A stretch of DNA of 64,000 bases from Candidatus Zipacnadia bacterium (lineage in GTDB: Bacteria; Armatimonadota; Zipacnadia; Zipacnadales; UBA5352), in the NCBI GenBank assembly GCA_029821735.1, contig JALGSU010000002.1, positions 372,001-436,000 of the forward strand, read 5' to 3'. The number at the start of each line of letters is the position of its first letter. Positions within the stretch are counted from its first letter, which is position 1. The position numbers and the translations under genes are program-made. Positions 27,501-36,156 of this stretch are shown piece by piece. The notes under the pieces were generated by a model. That model was not told the DNA's origin, searched no databases, and saw only the letters and a list, made by a program, of their open reading frames with translations.

Positions 27501-28636
27501 TCGAGCACCAGCAACCCGGCGACTACGTCACTAGTGTTGAGGTCGCGACCGAGAAGCCGATGCAGACCTATGACACCCGCCCGCTCTACGGTGGATATGG
27601 CTCACAGTCCTCCGCCTTCGCATCCATGTTCCTGCACACCGGTGACCAGAAGTACCTGCGCCCCTTGATGGACTTCTACACGAAGGGCCAGGCACCCATG
27701 CGCACCAGCCGATCCGTTCCCGAGTTCTACCAGGCCGGGGCCCTCAGCGACCTCAGCGCGGAGGCCCTCGACGGATTGGCCGAACTCGAACCCTACCTCG
27801 CCGTCCTGCGCGGTGGCGACAAGCAAAGCCTCATCGACGCCCTCAAGGGCGACATCACCGAGATGCAGCGCTTCCCGCACATGTACACCACCGCCGAGCA
27901 GTTCACTGACCGAATCTTCCTCTACGCGATCCAGAACGCGGCCAAAGCCTACACCGGCGCATACGCGACCCGCAACAAGTTCGAGCACCCCCACTCAGTC
28001 AGTTGGGAGGGTCTTGGCACGGACTTCGCAGCACTCGTCGTCGATGCGGATCCAGACCGTCTCAAGGTCCTCGTCTACAACTTCGCGGACGCTCCCCTGC
28101 AGGGGGCCATGCGCGTCTGGAGGCTCGACCACGGTATCTACCAGGTTAAGCTCGGCCCCGACGCTGACGGCGACGACCAGGCGGATGGCGTCACCACTGA
28201 CCAGCAGATCGAGCTGATGCGGGCAACGCGCGTGCCCGTCCTTCTGCCCCCGGGTCAGACGACGGTCGTGGAGTTGTCTCTGCAGCAGCCGCTCGACGAC
28301 ATCCGCAACCGCGCTGACCTGGCCCTCTCACCCATCGACACCACTGTCGATGCGGGCACGGTCCACGGTGTCGTCCACAACATCGGCGTGGCGGCTGTCG
28401 ACGCGAGCCAGATAGTGCTCATCGACCCCGGCGGCCAAACCGTCGCCACCCAGAGCCTGACCGCCATTCCCGGCATCGGCGATGATCTCGAAGCCGTTCG
28501 CGTACCGTTCGAACTCGCCGGTCTCCCTGCCGACTCGACGGGATGGCGCGTCGTCATCGACCTCGACGACCGCATCCCGGAAATCTACGAGGGCAACAAC
28601 GAACTCACGTTTGATGCCAGCGGCCTTGCGCGGTAG
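24599..28636 (+). CDS. Large secreted CBM9-like protein with central helical domain and CARDB-like C terminus
   Basis: A 1345-aa protein with a signal peptide (SHAVRCCAVWLALVCIPFACVA). Residues about 33-215 are CBM9/DOMON-like (APTIDGQIDDPVWAAA ... EIWIRTTD). About 230-370 resembles a CBM4/9 jelly roll (NLMPNADFTRVDENGQPAGW). About 680-1160 is Trp/His-rich and largely helical (EGVNHEAIMAWWEYGDP, LMLHPCFEVLWYNRHPQ), reminiscent of alpha-barrel polysaccharide lyases or hydrolases, but with no family I can name. About 1235-1340 is CARDB-like (RIPEIYEGNNELTF). The ATG at 24599 has GGAGG 8 nt upstream. It is divergent from the 1276-aa gene. Confidence 0.82.
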   Translation: MFSHAVRCCAVWLALVCIPFACVADPAPDEIVLPRLDAAPTIDGQIDDPVWAAAAVAEGFTLPLNTQSAPKACRALLGFTDAGIHVGICFDEPDPAGLKTDSEDGSMSVWKDDCIEIWIRTTDRQADYDQFIVNAAGARQRVSSRVAGQSHPEPEFPAATQVGADYWTLEALLPFAEIGLTDPQPGDMIQLKLGREDPTGRTTVLTVWPPRAPYGAGEGYGRAYFVTSNLMPNADFTRVDENGQPAGWSFAEGQLERIEVVDDNGRQALHWQVPGSYTTISRSIQLEPNALYRLEGWLRGSAAISLRSRTKERVADEASRPFTVSSEPSEEYAYYSVTFPTGEDGSALIILGNTEGLGVGDVYLADLALSRESEMQQSGPAIPLTPGETLRVTDVAISDCRALRGFVGAPVDGRLDSVAWNGSTWEYGAPHAGAGVYYDFAGGDGLNITLADDLGVDAVQIRGGAKVKLYRDAASYFEPGDADPVWNFPTNSVNSRALFPDRVDTDRFSFFDLKDGFLSDLYFFRIGETTDLPEPTLLSPGPAASPEDLLPFANRFGDEPGPFLSLTRGSSTDLQTTEDGWLHFVTEPMSETGMLAVGLKLNMPAAPAGMPLTVAVMDPFSPSTRAMSADFTAEGPGELHVILDHLDQVIPEGRRVWIALNTGAATELTDATVELYLAPRERAVAEALQYRTWIVKTMFASLSEPRPWGSLRSRDTDLDEWAKAAYAGEKIVELLHEAGFAKALGPDDDTIRQYDEWLWRNAGIPDFEPVIDDVPGAPEWAVVLHQAWLAAREIPRWWIENRLVETGELGGRVGDDSDMYQNWAMFPVISDDPVAQHVLKGAAALAEHAEATTMEAGLNKRSTDPLHAYEEGVNHEAIMAWWEYGDPVYFERCLLASQSMPALTTVTDLGHRHFKSQSVGAEDLRIDRPTDQDGHAHPLMLHPCFEVLWYNRHPQVERFLREWADGWLEHQQPGDYVTSVEVATEKPMQTYDTRPLYGGYGSQSSAFASMFLHTGDQKYLRPLMDFYTKGQAPMRTSRSVPEFYQAGALSDLSAEALDGLAELEPYLAVLRGGDKQSLIDALKGDITEMQRFPHMYTTAEQFTDRIFLYAIQNAAKAYTGAYATRNKFEHPHSVSWEGLGTDFAALVVDADPDRLKVLVYNFADAPLQGAMRVWRLDHGIYQVKLGPDADGDDQADGVTTDQQIELMRATRVPVLLPPGQTTVVELSLQQPLDDIRNRADLALSPIDTTVDAGTVHGVVHNIGVAAVDASQIVLIDPGGQTVATQSLTAIPGIGDDLEAVRVPFELAGLPADSTGWRVVIDLDDRIPEIYEGNNELTFDASGLAR

Positions 28637-28653
28637 AGAAGCGTGCCAAGCGG

Positions 28654-28674
28654 ACGGTTCGCGAAGCGAACCGT
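28654..28674 (+). terminator. Hairpin in the gap after the CBM9-like gene
   Basis: ACGGTTCGC (28654-28662), loop GAA, GCGAACCGT (28666-28674): a perfect 9-bp stem just after the stop codon, without a T-run. It sits inside a wider inverted repeat (GCCAAGCG near 28645 and CGCTTGGC near 28729). The rest of the 187-nt gap shows no gene. Confidence 0.45.
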
Positions 28675-28823
28675 TAAGCCGCCCGGTGCGTGAGGAAGCG
28701 GAGCGACAGCGCAGCGCCGCACGCTTGGCGCGCGGTGGCGAGGGGCGGCAGAAGGATACGACCACCTGCCGGTCGAAACCAGCCCATCACAACTGACACT
28801 GGCGCACAACAGAGGAATTAACC

Positions 28824-29615
28824 ATGAGCGACGGTATCGTCTATTCAGTCTTCACCAAGCCCTGGAAAATGCCCACTCCCGAGCTTGGCGCGCACGTGAA
28901 GGGCCTCGGCTTTGACGCCATCGAGCTTCCTGTGCGTCCTGAGTATCAGGTCGAGCCCGAGAACATCGCGCGCGATCTCCCCACAGCGGTGGCCCAGCTT
29001 GCCGACTGCGGCGTCCAGATCGCCAGCATCGCCGGTCCCACCGACGAACTCACCATCCGTGCGTGCGGCGAAAACGGCGTGCCCATCATCCGCATCTGCC
29101 CGCGCATCGAGGAGATCGGCTACCTCGCCACCGAGGCCAAGTTCCAGCGCGAGTTCGACGAACTGACCCCGCTCCTCGACGAGTGTGGCGTGAGCATCGG
29201 CATCCAGAACCACTGCAACCAGTGGATCTCAAGTTGCGCCGGTGTGCGCCGCCTCATCGAGAACCGTGACCCCAAACACGTCTGCGCGGTCTGGGACCCG
29301 GCCCACAACGCGGTTGCCGGCGAAATCCCCGAACTCGCCATTGACCTCGTCTGGTCGCACCTGCGCATGGTCAATCTCAAGAGCGCCTGCTGGCTGCGAA
29401 CGAACGGTCCCGAGACCGAAGTGGCGCAGTGGCAGCTCTACTGGACCACCGGCCGCCAGGGAATTACCCCGTGGGCGGATGTCGTCGCGCAACTTAAGAA
29501 GCGTGGCTGGCAGGGACCCGTATGCCTGACCGCCGAGTACAACGATCACGACGCGGTTGACCGCCACGTCGCCGACGACATCGACTACGCCCGGCGCCTC
29601 TTCGACGCACAATAG
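28824..29615 (+). CDS. Sugar phosphate isomerase/epimerase-like TIM-barrel protein
   Basis: A 263-aa protein of the xylose-isomerase-like TIM-barrel superfamily (IolE/hydroxypyruvate isomerase relatives). Features: SVFTKPWKMPTPELGAHVKG at the N terminus, a strand-end pattern GVSIGIQNHCNQWI, VCAVWDPAHNAVAGE with the metal-site Asp/His, and GPVCLTAEYND near the end. There is no signal peptide, so it is cytoplasmic. The ATG at 28824 follows AGAGGA. It lies between two exported-protein genes, suggesting it processes a sugar released by them; the substrate cannot be told. Confidence 0.82.
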   Translation: MSDGIVYSVFTKPWKMPTPELGAHVKGLGFDAIELPVRPEYQVEPENIARDLPTAVAQLADCGVQIASIAGPTDELTIRACGENGVPIIRICPRIEEIGYLATEAKFQREFDELTPLLDECGVSIGIQNHCNQWISSCAGVRRLIENRDPKHVCAVWDPAHNAVAGEIPELAIDLVWSHLRMVNLKSACWLRTNGPETEVAQWQLYWTTGRQGITPWADVVAQLKKRGWQGPVCLTAEYNDHDAVDRHVADDIDYARRLFDAQ

Positions 29616-29674
29616 CCCGTGCCACTCGAACGATCAAACTGATCCCGACATCCCACACTCGGCTGGTGAGAGAC

Positions 29675-32600
29675 ATGCGAAGTCGACGACCGCTCCCAAT
29701 CTGCCTGCTCTTTGTCATAGCGACCTGCGCTCTTTCGGTGCATGCCGCCGACTGGCCCATGTGGCGTTGTGATGCCGCCCGCTCTGCGGCCAGCGATGAA
29801 CAGCTCGCCACCTCGCTGCACCTGCAGTGGTCGCGCGAGTTGCCGGCCCTCGAGCCCGCCTGGCCGGACGAGCCCCGCATGAGGTTCGACGTGGCATACG
29901 AGCCAGTCGCGGCAGGGGGCACGGTCTTCGTGGCCTCGCCTCGCGCCGACAAGGTCATGGCCTTCGACGCCCGAACCGGCGAGGAGCGCTGGACGTTCTT
30001 CGCGGGCGGGCCAGTACGTTTCGCGCCGGTAGTCTGGCAGGGCGCGGTATACTTCGGCTGCGACGACGGTCACCTCTACTGCGTCGGCGCGGCAGACGGA
30101 CGCCTGCGCTGGAAGTTCCTGGCCGGACCATCCGAGCGCCGTGCCCTCGGCAACGGTCGCCTCATCTCAAGCTGGCCGCTGCGTGGCGCACCGGTTGTCG
30201 CAGACGGTAAGGTCTACTGCGCCGCCGGGATCTGGCCCTTCATGGGCATCTTCGTCTACGCCCTCGACGCCACCACAGGCGACATCGTGTGGGCCAACGA
30301 CGGTCAGGGCGCCGAATACACTGACCAGCCCCATGGCGGAGCGCTCGCTTTCGGGAGCGTCGCCCCGCAGGGCTACATGGTCGTCAGCGGCGACAAGCTC
30401 GTCGTCCCGAGCGGCCGCTCCGTCCCTGCCGTGTTCGACAGGAACACCGGCGAGATGCTCTACTTCCACATGGCCGAGAACAAGTCCACGGGCAACTTCG
30501 CCGCCTGTGCCACTTCCGGGCTTTTCTTCAACAGTGGCCGTGTCTACCAGCTTGACACTGGCACGCCCCCCGGCAACATCAGCCTCGACCCCGTTCTGAC
30601 CGAGGACGCCGTCTACACTGTCGAGAAAGGCGTGATCGTCGCCTACGATCCGACCAAGCCCACAGTCGTCGAGCGCGAGGACAGCCGCCAGCGCAAGTAC
30701 AATACGCTCGAGTTGCCCACTCTGTGGAAGGGTTCCGGAGCCGCTCGCGTATGCGCTCGCTCCGGCGACCTCCTCTACTGCACCAACGAGCAGAAGATCA
30801 GCGCCGTCAGCATCCCCGCAGCCGGCGGCGAGCCGGCCGAAGTCTGGTCTGAAGTCCTCGAAGACACCCCCGCCTCCATGATCGTCGCCGCCGGCCGCCT
30901 CTTCGTCTCCACGCTCGAAGGCCGGCTCCTGTGCTATGGCCCCGACGAAGTCGAGGCGCAGATACACGCGCTGCCCGCCACACCTCCTCCTCCCGCTGAC
31001 GCTTGGGCTGACCGCGCCCGCGACATCCTCACGCGCACCGGCGTCACCGACGGCTACTGCCTCTGCCTCGGCGTTGGCACCGGCCGCCTCATCGAGGAAA
31101 TCGCGCGCGCCTCCAAGCTGCAGGTCATCGGCATTGACCCTGACGCTGCGAAGATCAGCCAACTGCGCCAGCGCCTCGACGCAGCCGGTGTCTACGGCAC
31201 ACGCGTTGCGCTCATCGCGGCCGACCCGATGGCTGCGCTCCTGCCGCCCTACATGGCGGCTCTCGTTGTCGCCGAGGACCTCGACGCTGCCGGCTTCGCT
31301 TCCGGCGAGGAGTTCGTCAAGCGCCTCTTTGACCCCATCCGCCCCTACGGAGGCGTCGCCTGCCTGCCGATCCCGGCCGCTGATCAGGCCCGCTTCGCCG
31401 CCTGGATAGCTGCTGCGAAGATCGCTCAAGCGCAGGTCGAGCGTTCCGGTGACTGGGCCCTGCTCCGCCGCCCCGGCGCGCTGCCCGGCTCGGCCGATTG
31501 GACTCACCAGTACGCCGACTCCGCCAACACAGTTGTGTCGAAGGACGCGCTCGTTCGCGTCCCCCTCGGCCTGCTATGGTTCGGCGGGTCATCCAACACC
31601 AGCATCCTCCCCCGACACGGCCACGGTCCGCCCGAGCAGGTCGTTGGCGGCCGCCTCTTCATAGAGGGCCCTGACAGCATCCGCGCTCAGGACGTCTACA
31701 CCGGACGCGTCATGTGGCAGCGCGAACTTCCGGGCTTCGGCAAGCCCTATGACAACACCGCCCATCAACCCGGCGCCAACTCTCTCGGCAGCAACTACTC
31801 CTCCGCCACCGACGGCATCTACGCCGCCTACGGCGACCGCTGCCTGCGCCTCGATCCCGCAACTGGTGAGACCCTCGCCGAACTCACGCTGCCTCCCGCC
31901 GAAGGCGAGGAGAAGCCGCAGGCCTGGGGCTTCATCAGCGTCCACGAGGACCTGCTCATCGCCGGCGCCAGCCCCATCATCTTCGACGGCGAACTGCCCG
32001 TCGGCGTCAAGGACAACTGGGACGCCACCTCAAGCGCCCAGATCGTCGTCATGGACCGCAACTCCGGCGACGTCCTCTGGACCCATGCCAGCGACACCGC
32101 CTTCCGGCACAACGCCATCTGCATCGGCGACGGCAAGCTCTTCTGCATCGACCGTCTTCCCGATGCCATCGTCGCCAAGCTTGACCGGCGCGGCGAGAAG
32201 CCAGCGGACCCACCGTCGCTTACTGCCCTTGATCTGCGCACCGGCCAGGTACTCTGGACCACCACCGAGGACATCTTCGGAACCTGGCTTTCATTCAGCG
32301 CGAAGCACGGCCTCCTCCTTCAGGCCGGTCGCCCCTCTCGCGACATGCTCTCCGGCGAGCCCGGTGACCGCATGATCGCCTACCAGGCCGACACCGGCGC
32401 GGTCGCATGGAACCGCGAGGTCAGCTACCAGGGCCCCCCGCTTCTGCATGGTGACACCATCATCACCCAGACGGGAGCCTTCGACATGCTCACCGGCGAA
32501 CCCGTCACCTCTGCCAACCCCATCACCGGCACGGAATGTCCGTGGGGCTTCAAGCGCATGTATGGCTGCAACACCGTCATCGCCAGCGAATACCTGCTCA

Positions 32601-33343
32601 CCTTCCGATCTGGTGCCGCTGGCTTCTACGATCTCGCCGACAACAGTGGAACAGGCAACCTCGGAGGCTTCAAGTCCGGCTGCACCTCCAACCTGATCGT
32701 CGCGAACGGTGTCCTCAACGCTCCCGACTACACGCGCACCTGCGTCTGCAGCTACCAGAACCAGACCTCGCTCGCGCTGGTCCACATGCCCGACGTCGAA
32801 CTATGGACCTTCAACGAGATGCAGATCGGCGACGGTGTCATCCGCCAGCTTGGCATCAACCTTGGCGCACCCGGCGACCGCCGCGCTCCCGATGGCACGC
32901 TCTGGCTCGAGTTCCCGGTCACAGGTGGCCCCTCGCCTGACGTGACCGTGACCACTCAGCCAGACGAGCTCCAGTTCTTCCGCCGCCACGCCTCCCGCGT
33001 CAGTGCCGGCGCCCTGCCGTGGGTCGCCGCATCCGGTGCCGAGGGCATCCGCGAACTGCGCCTGCGCGTCGCCGATGACGCCACCCCCCGAACATACACG
33101 CTCCGCCTCTACTTCGCCGAGCCAGACGATCAGGCCCCCGGCACCCGCGTCTTCGACGTCAGCATCCAGGGCGCCGGAGCCATCCAGCGGCTCGACGTCG
33201 CTGCCGAAGCCGGCGGCTCCCTCCGAGGCATCGTGCGCGAGATCAGCGGTGTCTCCGTGACCGACCAACTCGTCATCACGCTCACGCCCGCGGTCGGCGA
33301 GCCCATTCTCTCCGGTGTGCAAATCATCGCTGAGGGATGGTAG
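29675..33343 (+). CDS. Secreted PQQ-like beta-propeller with embedded methyltransferase-like domain (paralogue of the 1646-aa protein)
   Basis: A 1222-aa protein with signal peptide LPICLLFVIATCALSVHAA. It is built like the larger paralogue but lacks the CBM9-like parts. The first propeller section (DWPMWRCDAARSAASDEQL, then VMAFDARTGEERWTFF) runs to about 430. The methyltransferase-like Rossmann unit covers about 445-600 with an intact-looking motif I (CLCLGVGTGRLIEEIA) and VIGIDPDAAKISQL. A second propeller section follows (ADWTHQYADSANT ... RVMWQRELPG) with YGC, SGC and CVC cysteines, then a malectin-like end (about 1121-1222, RVFDVSIQGAGAIQRLDVA). The ATG at 29675 follows GGTGAG; an in-frame GTG lies 9 nt upstream. 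Confidence 0.88.
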   Translation: MRSRRPLPICLLFVIATCALSVHAADWPMWRCDAARSAASDEQLATSLHLQWSRELPALEPAWPDEPRMRFDVAYEPVAAGGTVFVASPRADKVMAFDARTGEERWTFFAGGPVRFAPVVWQGAVYFGCDDGHLYCVGAADGRLRWKFLAGPSERRALGNGRLISSWPLRGAPVVADGKVYCAAGIWPFMGIFVYALDATTGDIVWANDGQGAEYTDQPHGGALAFGSVAPQGYMVVSGDKLVVPSGRSVPAVFDRNTGEMLYFHMAENKSTGNFAACATSGLFFNSGRVYQLDTGTPPGNISLDPVLTEDAVYTVEKGVIVAYDPTKPTVVEREDSRQRKYNTLELPTLWKGSGAARVCARSGDLLYCTNEQKISAVSIPAAGGEPAEVWSEVLEDTPASMIVAAGRLFVSTLEGRLLCYGPDEVEAQIHALPATPPPPADAWADRARDILTRTGVTDGYCLCLGVGTGRLIEEIARASKLQVIGIDPDAAKISQLRQRLDAAGVYGTRVALIAADPMAALLPPYMAALVVAEDLDAAGFASGEEFVKRLFDPIRPYGGVACLPIPAADQARFAAWIAAAKIAQAQVERSGDWALLRRPGALPGSADWTHQYADSANTVVSKDALVRVPLGLLWFGGSSNTSILPRHGHGPPEQVVGGRLFIEGPDSIRAQDVYTGRVMWQRELPGFGKPYDNTAHQPGANSLGSNYSSATDGIYAAYGDRCLRLDPATGETLAELTLPPAEGEEKPQAWGFISVHEDLLIAGASPIIFDGELPVGVKDNWDATSSAQIVVMDRNSGDVLWTHASDTAFRHNAICIGDGKLFCIDRLPDAIVAKLDRRGEKPADPPSLTALDLRTGQVLWTTTEDIFGTWLSFSAKHGLLLQAGRPSRDMLSGEPGDRMIAYQADTGAVAWNREVSYQGPPLLHGDTIITQTGAFDMLTGEPVTSANPITGTECPWGFKRMYGCNTVIASEYLLTFRSGAAGFYDLADNSGTGNLGGFKSGCTSNLIVANGVLNAPDYTRTCVCSYQNQTSLALVHMPDVELWTFNEMQIGDGVIRQLGINLGAPGDRRAPDGTLWLEFPVTGGPSPDVTVTTQPDELQFFRRHASRVSAGALPWVAASGAEGIRELRLRVADDATPRTYTLRLYFAEPDDQAPGTRVFDVSIQGAGAIQRLDVAAEAGGSLRGIVREISGVSVTDQLVITLTPAVGEPILSGVQIIAEGW

Positions 33344-33347
33344 TCCG

Positions 33348-34544
33348 ATGCACACTGAAGGCTCATTTCTCGTCAATGACGCTGACCGCCCACTGCGCTT
33401 TGGCGAGGTCAACCTGATCGACCCGCCCCGCCGCGAGCGCAAAGGCTTGCCCGAGCGCGCCGGCACGCTCTGCCAGACCGTTGCCACGGGCTTTTGCGGC
33501 ACTGACTGGGAACTCATGCAGATGGGGTCACGCGGGGAGCTTGGCCCCAAGTTCCCCGCCGGCGAGCAGCGCCTCATCAACGGTCACGAGGGCGTCGTCT
33601 GGGTACCCGACGAGGGCCGCTACGCCATCGTCCTCATACGCGGTGGCGACTCGTGGGATCCGAGCCGCTTCGAAGCAGACGAGACCTACTTCGAGTATGG
33701 CTGCGACCGCGCAGATGGTCTCATGTCCCGCGAGGGCTTCTACCATCCCGACATGCTCTTGCGCATCCCTGAGCAGTACCTGCCAGAGGGCGCCACGCTC
33801 ACCCGTCAGCTCGCCGCGCGCCTGGTATTCTGCGACCCCATGGCCTGCATGCTCTTCCAGCGCGAGCGCCTCGAAGACCTGCTCGTCGGCCACAACTGGC
33901 GCCTCTTCTCCGCCCGAGGATTCTCCCGCGAAGATGCCATGGACGCGGCCATCGCCGACGGCTTCGCCCGCGTCGTCATCTACGGTCTCGGCGGCACTGG
34001 CATACTCGGCGCCATCGCCATCCGCGAACGCTACCCCGACGCCCACATCATCACCGTCGGCCGCTCCGATCCCGGCGGAGTCAAAGACGCTTTCCTCGCC
34101 CGGCATTGGGACGGGATCGACTACGTCCAGACCGGCGCTGATGCAGCCGATACCGCCGCCCGAATCGAGCACGCCCTCGACGGCAAGCCGCGCATCTTCA
34201 TCGGCTCATCAGGCAACGCCATCGAGGCCGAGATCGCCTTCGCTCAGGGCCTTCTCGACAACAATGGCATCTACTCAAGCTTCAGCCTCGGCCCGACCGT
34301 CAGCTACAACTCCATGCCCTTCGGCTTCAAGAACCAGCTCATCTACGGGGCCATCAACTTCCGACGTGACCACATGGAGGACGCCATCGAACTCCTCTGC
34401 CGGCTGCCCGTGGACGAACTCGTCGAGGAGGCCCCACTGGCCGGCCTCGCTGCCAACCCGTTGGCTTTTTACGAGCAGGTCTACCGCGCACCAGGCCGAC
34501 CGTTGAAGACCATCTGTGTGTGGGACGAGGGACGCATATTCTGA
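33348..34544 (+). CDS. Zinc-type medium-chain dehydrogenase (glucose dehydrogenase-like)
   Basis: A 398-aa cytoplasmic MDR-superfamily oxidoreductase. The catalytic zinc segment is TGFCGTDWELM, and the later NGHEGVVWV is the HE motif. The nucleotide-binding Rossmann motif is VVIYGLGGTGILGAIAI. The overall look (GTDWEL, long N-terminal domain, C-terminal NQLIYGAINFRRDHMEDAIELL) is nearest to archaeal-type glucose/galactose dehydrogenases. The ATG at 33348 lies 5 nt after the propeller gene, so it is probably co-transcribed. With the lactonase-like gene at 35.3 kb it could form an oxidative sugar pathway (inference). Confidence 0.82.
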   Translation: MHTEGSFLVNDADRPLRFGEVNLIDPPRRERKGLPERAGTLCQTVATGFCGTDWELMQMGSRGELGPKFPAGEQRLINGHEGVVWVPDEGRYAIVLIRGGDSWDPSRFEADETYFEYGCDRADGLMSREGFYHPDMLLRIPEQYLPEGATLTRQLAARLVFCDPMACMLFQRERLEDLLVGHNWRLFSARGFSREDAMDAAIADGFARVVIYGLGGTGILGAIAIRERYPDAHIITVGRSDPGGVKDAFLARHWDGIDYVQTGADAADTAARIEHALDGKPRIFIGSSGNAIEAEIAFAQGLLDNNGIYSSFSLGPTVSYNSMPFGFKNQLIYGAINFRRDHMEDAIELLCRLPVDELVEEAPLAGLAANPLAFYEQVYRAPGRPLKTICVWDEGRIF

Positions 34545-34563
34545 AAAGTCTTCCGGGGGCCCC

Positions 34564-35331
34564 ATGATGCCACTTGCTGGCGCAATCATCATGCTCAGTC
34601 TCATCCTCAACGGCAAGCCCGTTGATCTGCCCCACCCCGTCTTCGGCACGACCGGCGGCGAGGGCTTCGACGAAGCGCAGATAATGGTGCCCGTGCGCGA
34701 CGCATTCGAGGCGATGGGCTTCGTGGTCCAGTGGCATGGCGACGATCCGTCCGTCGTGTCGATCACAGGCTACGTCGACCGCCTGCCCCGCCGCCACCTG
34801 CTCCGCACCGCAACGCTGCACGTCGGCGAGCCGCGCGTGGAGTGTGCCGAGTATCAGGCCGATCTGCCCGTCCCTCCCGAGAAGCTCGACGGCTGCCTCT
34901 ACGCCCCGCTGATCGCGCTCAGAATCATCACCGGCGCCGACCTGCGCGTCGACTTCGCGCAGGCCCAGTTGCGGTGCGACCTGTTCGATCCCGAAGACGC
35001 GCCCTCACTCACCATCGCGGAGTTGGTCTCTGATCTTCCCACCTGGCTCCACCGACGGGTCACAATCCGCGGCGAGTTCATCGGCCCCGGCGGCGACCCC
35101 GCCTGGCCCTCCACCAGCATGGGCGCGCCCGCACCCGCTGCCTGGGCCGTCCGCGACGACACGGGCGCCATCTACTGCACGGACGTCATCGTGGCCGGAG
35201 GCCAGTTCGCCGTGCCGGTCGACTTCAGTCCCGGCGAGCGCATCGAGGTCGCGGGCATCGTCCGCCCCGGCTGGGGCGGCATCCTCTACCTGTCCGTCGC
35301 CGAGTCACGCTCAGTCCAGTCCGACAACTAG
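34564..35331 (+). CDS. Stalk-domain protein with C-terminal OB-like domain
   Basis: A 255-aa protein. The N-terminal half resembles the copper-amine-oxidase N-terminal 'stalk' fold (LILNGKPVDLPHPVFG, QIMVPVRDAFEAMGFVVQWHG). Residues about 160-250 look like an OB-fold nucleic-acid- or sugar-binding barrel (LHRRVTIRGEFIGPGG ... IEVAGIVRPGWGG). The hydrophobic N terminus is short (LAGAIIMLSLIL), so export is uncertain. Tandem ATG codons at 34564/34567. Function unknown; it is in line with the sugar genes around it. Confidence 0.72.
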   Translation: MMPLAGAIIMLSLILNGKPVDLPHPVFGTTGGEGFDEAQIMVPVRDAFEAMGFVVQWHGDDPSVVSITGYVDRLPRRHLLRTATLHVGEPRVECAEYQADLPVPPEKLDGCLYAPLIALRIITGADLRVDFAQAQLRCDLFDPEDAPSLTIAELVSDLPTWLHRRVTIRGEFIGPGGDPAWPSTSMGAPAPAAWAVRDDTGAIYCTDVIVAGGQFAVPVDFSPGERIEVAGIVRPGWGGILYLSVAESRSVQSDN

Positions 35332-35345
35332 TGGAGGCGAGAGGC

Positions 35346-36112
35346 ATGAAACTCGACGCCCATGTCCACCTGTGGCAGTACGATCCCGAGCAGTACACCT
35401 GGATCAGCCCCACCGTCAAAGTGCTCCAGCACGATTACCTGCCCGACGACCTCGCCGCGTTGCAGGCTCCATTGGGCTTTGACGGCGCCGTCACGTTAAG
35501 GGCGTGGTCGGATGGGTGGACTTGCGCGGCGACGACGTCGAGGCCCAACTCGGACGCTTCGCCAATCACCCGCTCTTCTGTGGCGTGCGCCACGTTGTGC
35601 AGGACGAGCCCGATGATCGCTTCATCGTCCGCGACGATTTCGTGCGTGGCGTTCGGACGTTGACCAGCTTCGACCTGGTCTACGACATCCTTATCGTCGC
35701 CCGCCAGCTTCCCGCCACCGTCGAGTTCGTCGAGATGTTCCCCGACCAGTCGTTCGTGCTCAACCACAACGCCAACCCCAGCTACCCGACCGGCGAGCTG
35801 GAGCCGTGGGCCACGCAAATGCGCGAACTCGCCGCCCATCCGAATGTCACCTGCAAGGCATCGGGCATGGTCAGCGCCTTCCGCGACGAACGCTGGCCCG
35901 CCGGCACTTTCGAGCCATATCTCGAAGTCATCTTCGAGGCCTTCGGCGCCGACCGCGTAATGATCGCCTCAGACTGGCCGGTTGCGCTGCTGGGCGCGAA
36001 CTACGCCGATACGCTGGGCGTCGTCACCGACTACATCGCCGATTTCTCCACGGCCGAGCAGGCGGCGGTGCTGGGCGGTACGGCCGAGCGCGTATACGGC
36101 ATCGGCGGCTAA
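35346..36112 (+). pseudogene. Amidohydrolase 2 / L-fuconolactonase-like protein, disrupted
   Basis: Two frames together give a COG3618-type TIM-barrel amidohydrolase. The first frame starts MKLDAHVHLWQYD at an ATG with a strong ribosome site (GGAGGCGAGAGGC) and ends near GFDGAVT at about 35493. The second resumes at VKGVVGWVDLRGDD and runs to the stop at 36112 with FVLNHNANP and VMIASDWPVALLG. Family members have about 20 residues between these blocks (a QAxxxxxETxWLL-type stretch), which are missing here, so this looks like a short out-of-frame deletion. The 5' HxH metal site and the 3' Asp are both retained. Substrate assignment to sugar lactones is by family resemblance only. Confidence 0.8.
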
Positions 36113-36156
36113 GCGACCGACAGGCACTCGTGGCGCAACCCCGGCTCCGCCGGGCT

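Noticed and set aside
30167..31507. A 446-aa minus-strand open frame
   Set aside because: Antisense to the propeller gene, with low-complexity Gly/Asp/Val composition typical of a reverse-frame shadow.
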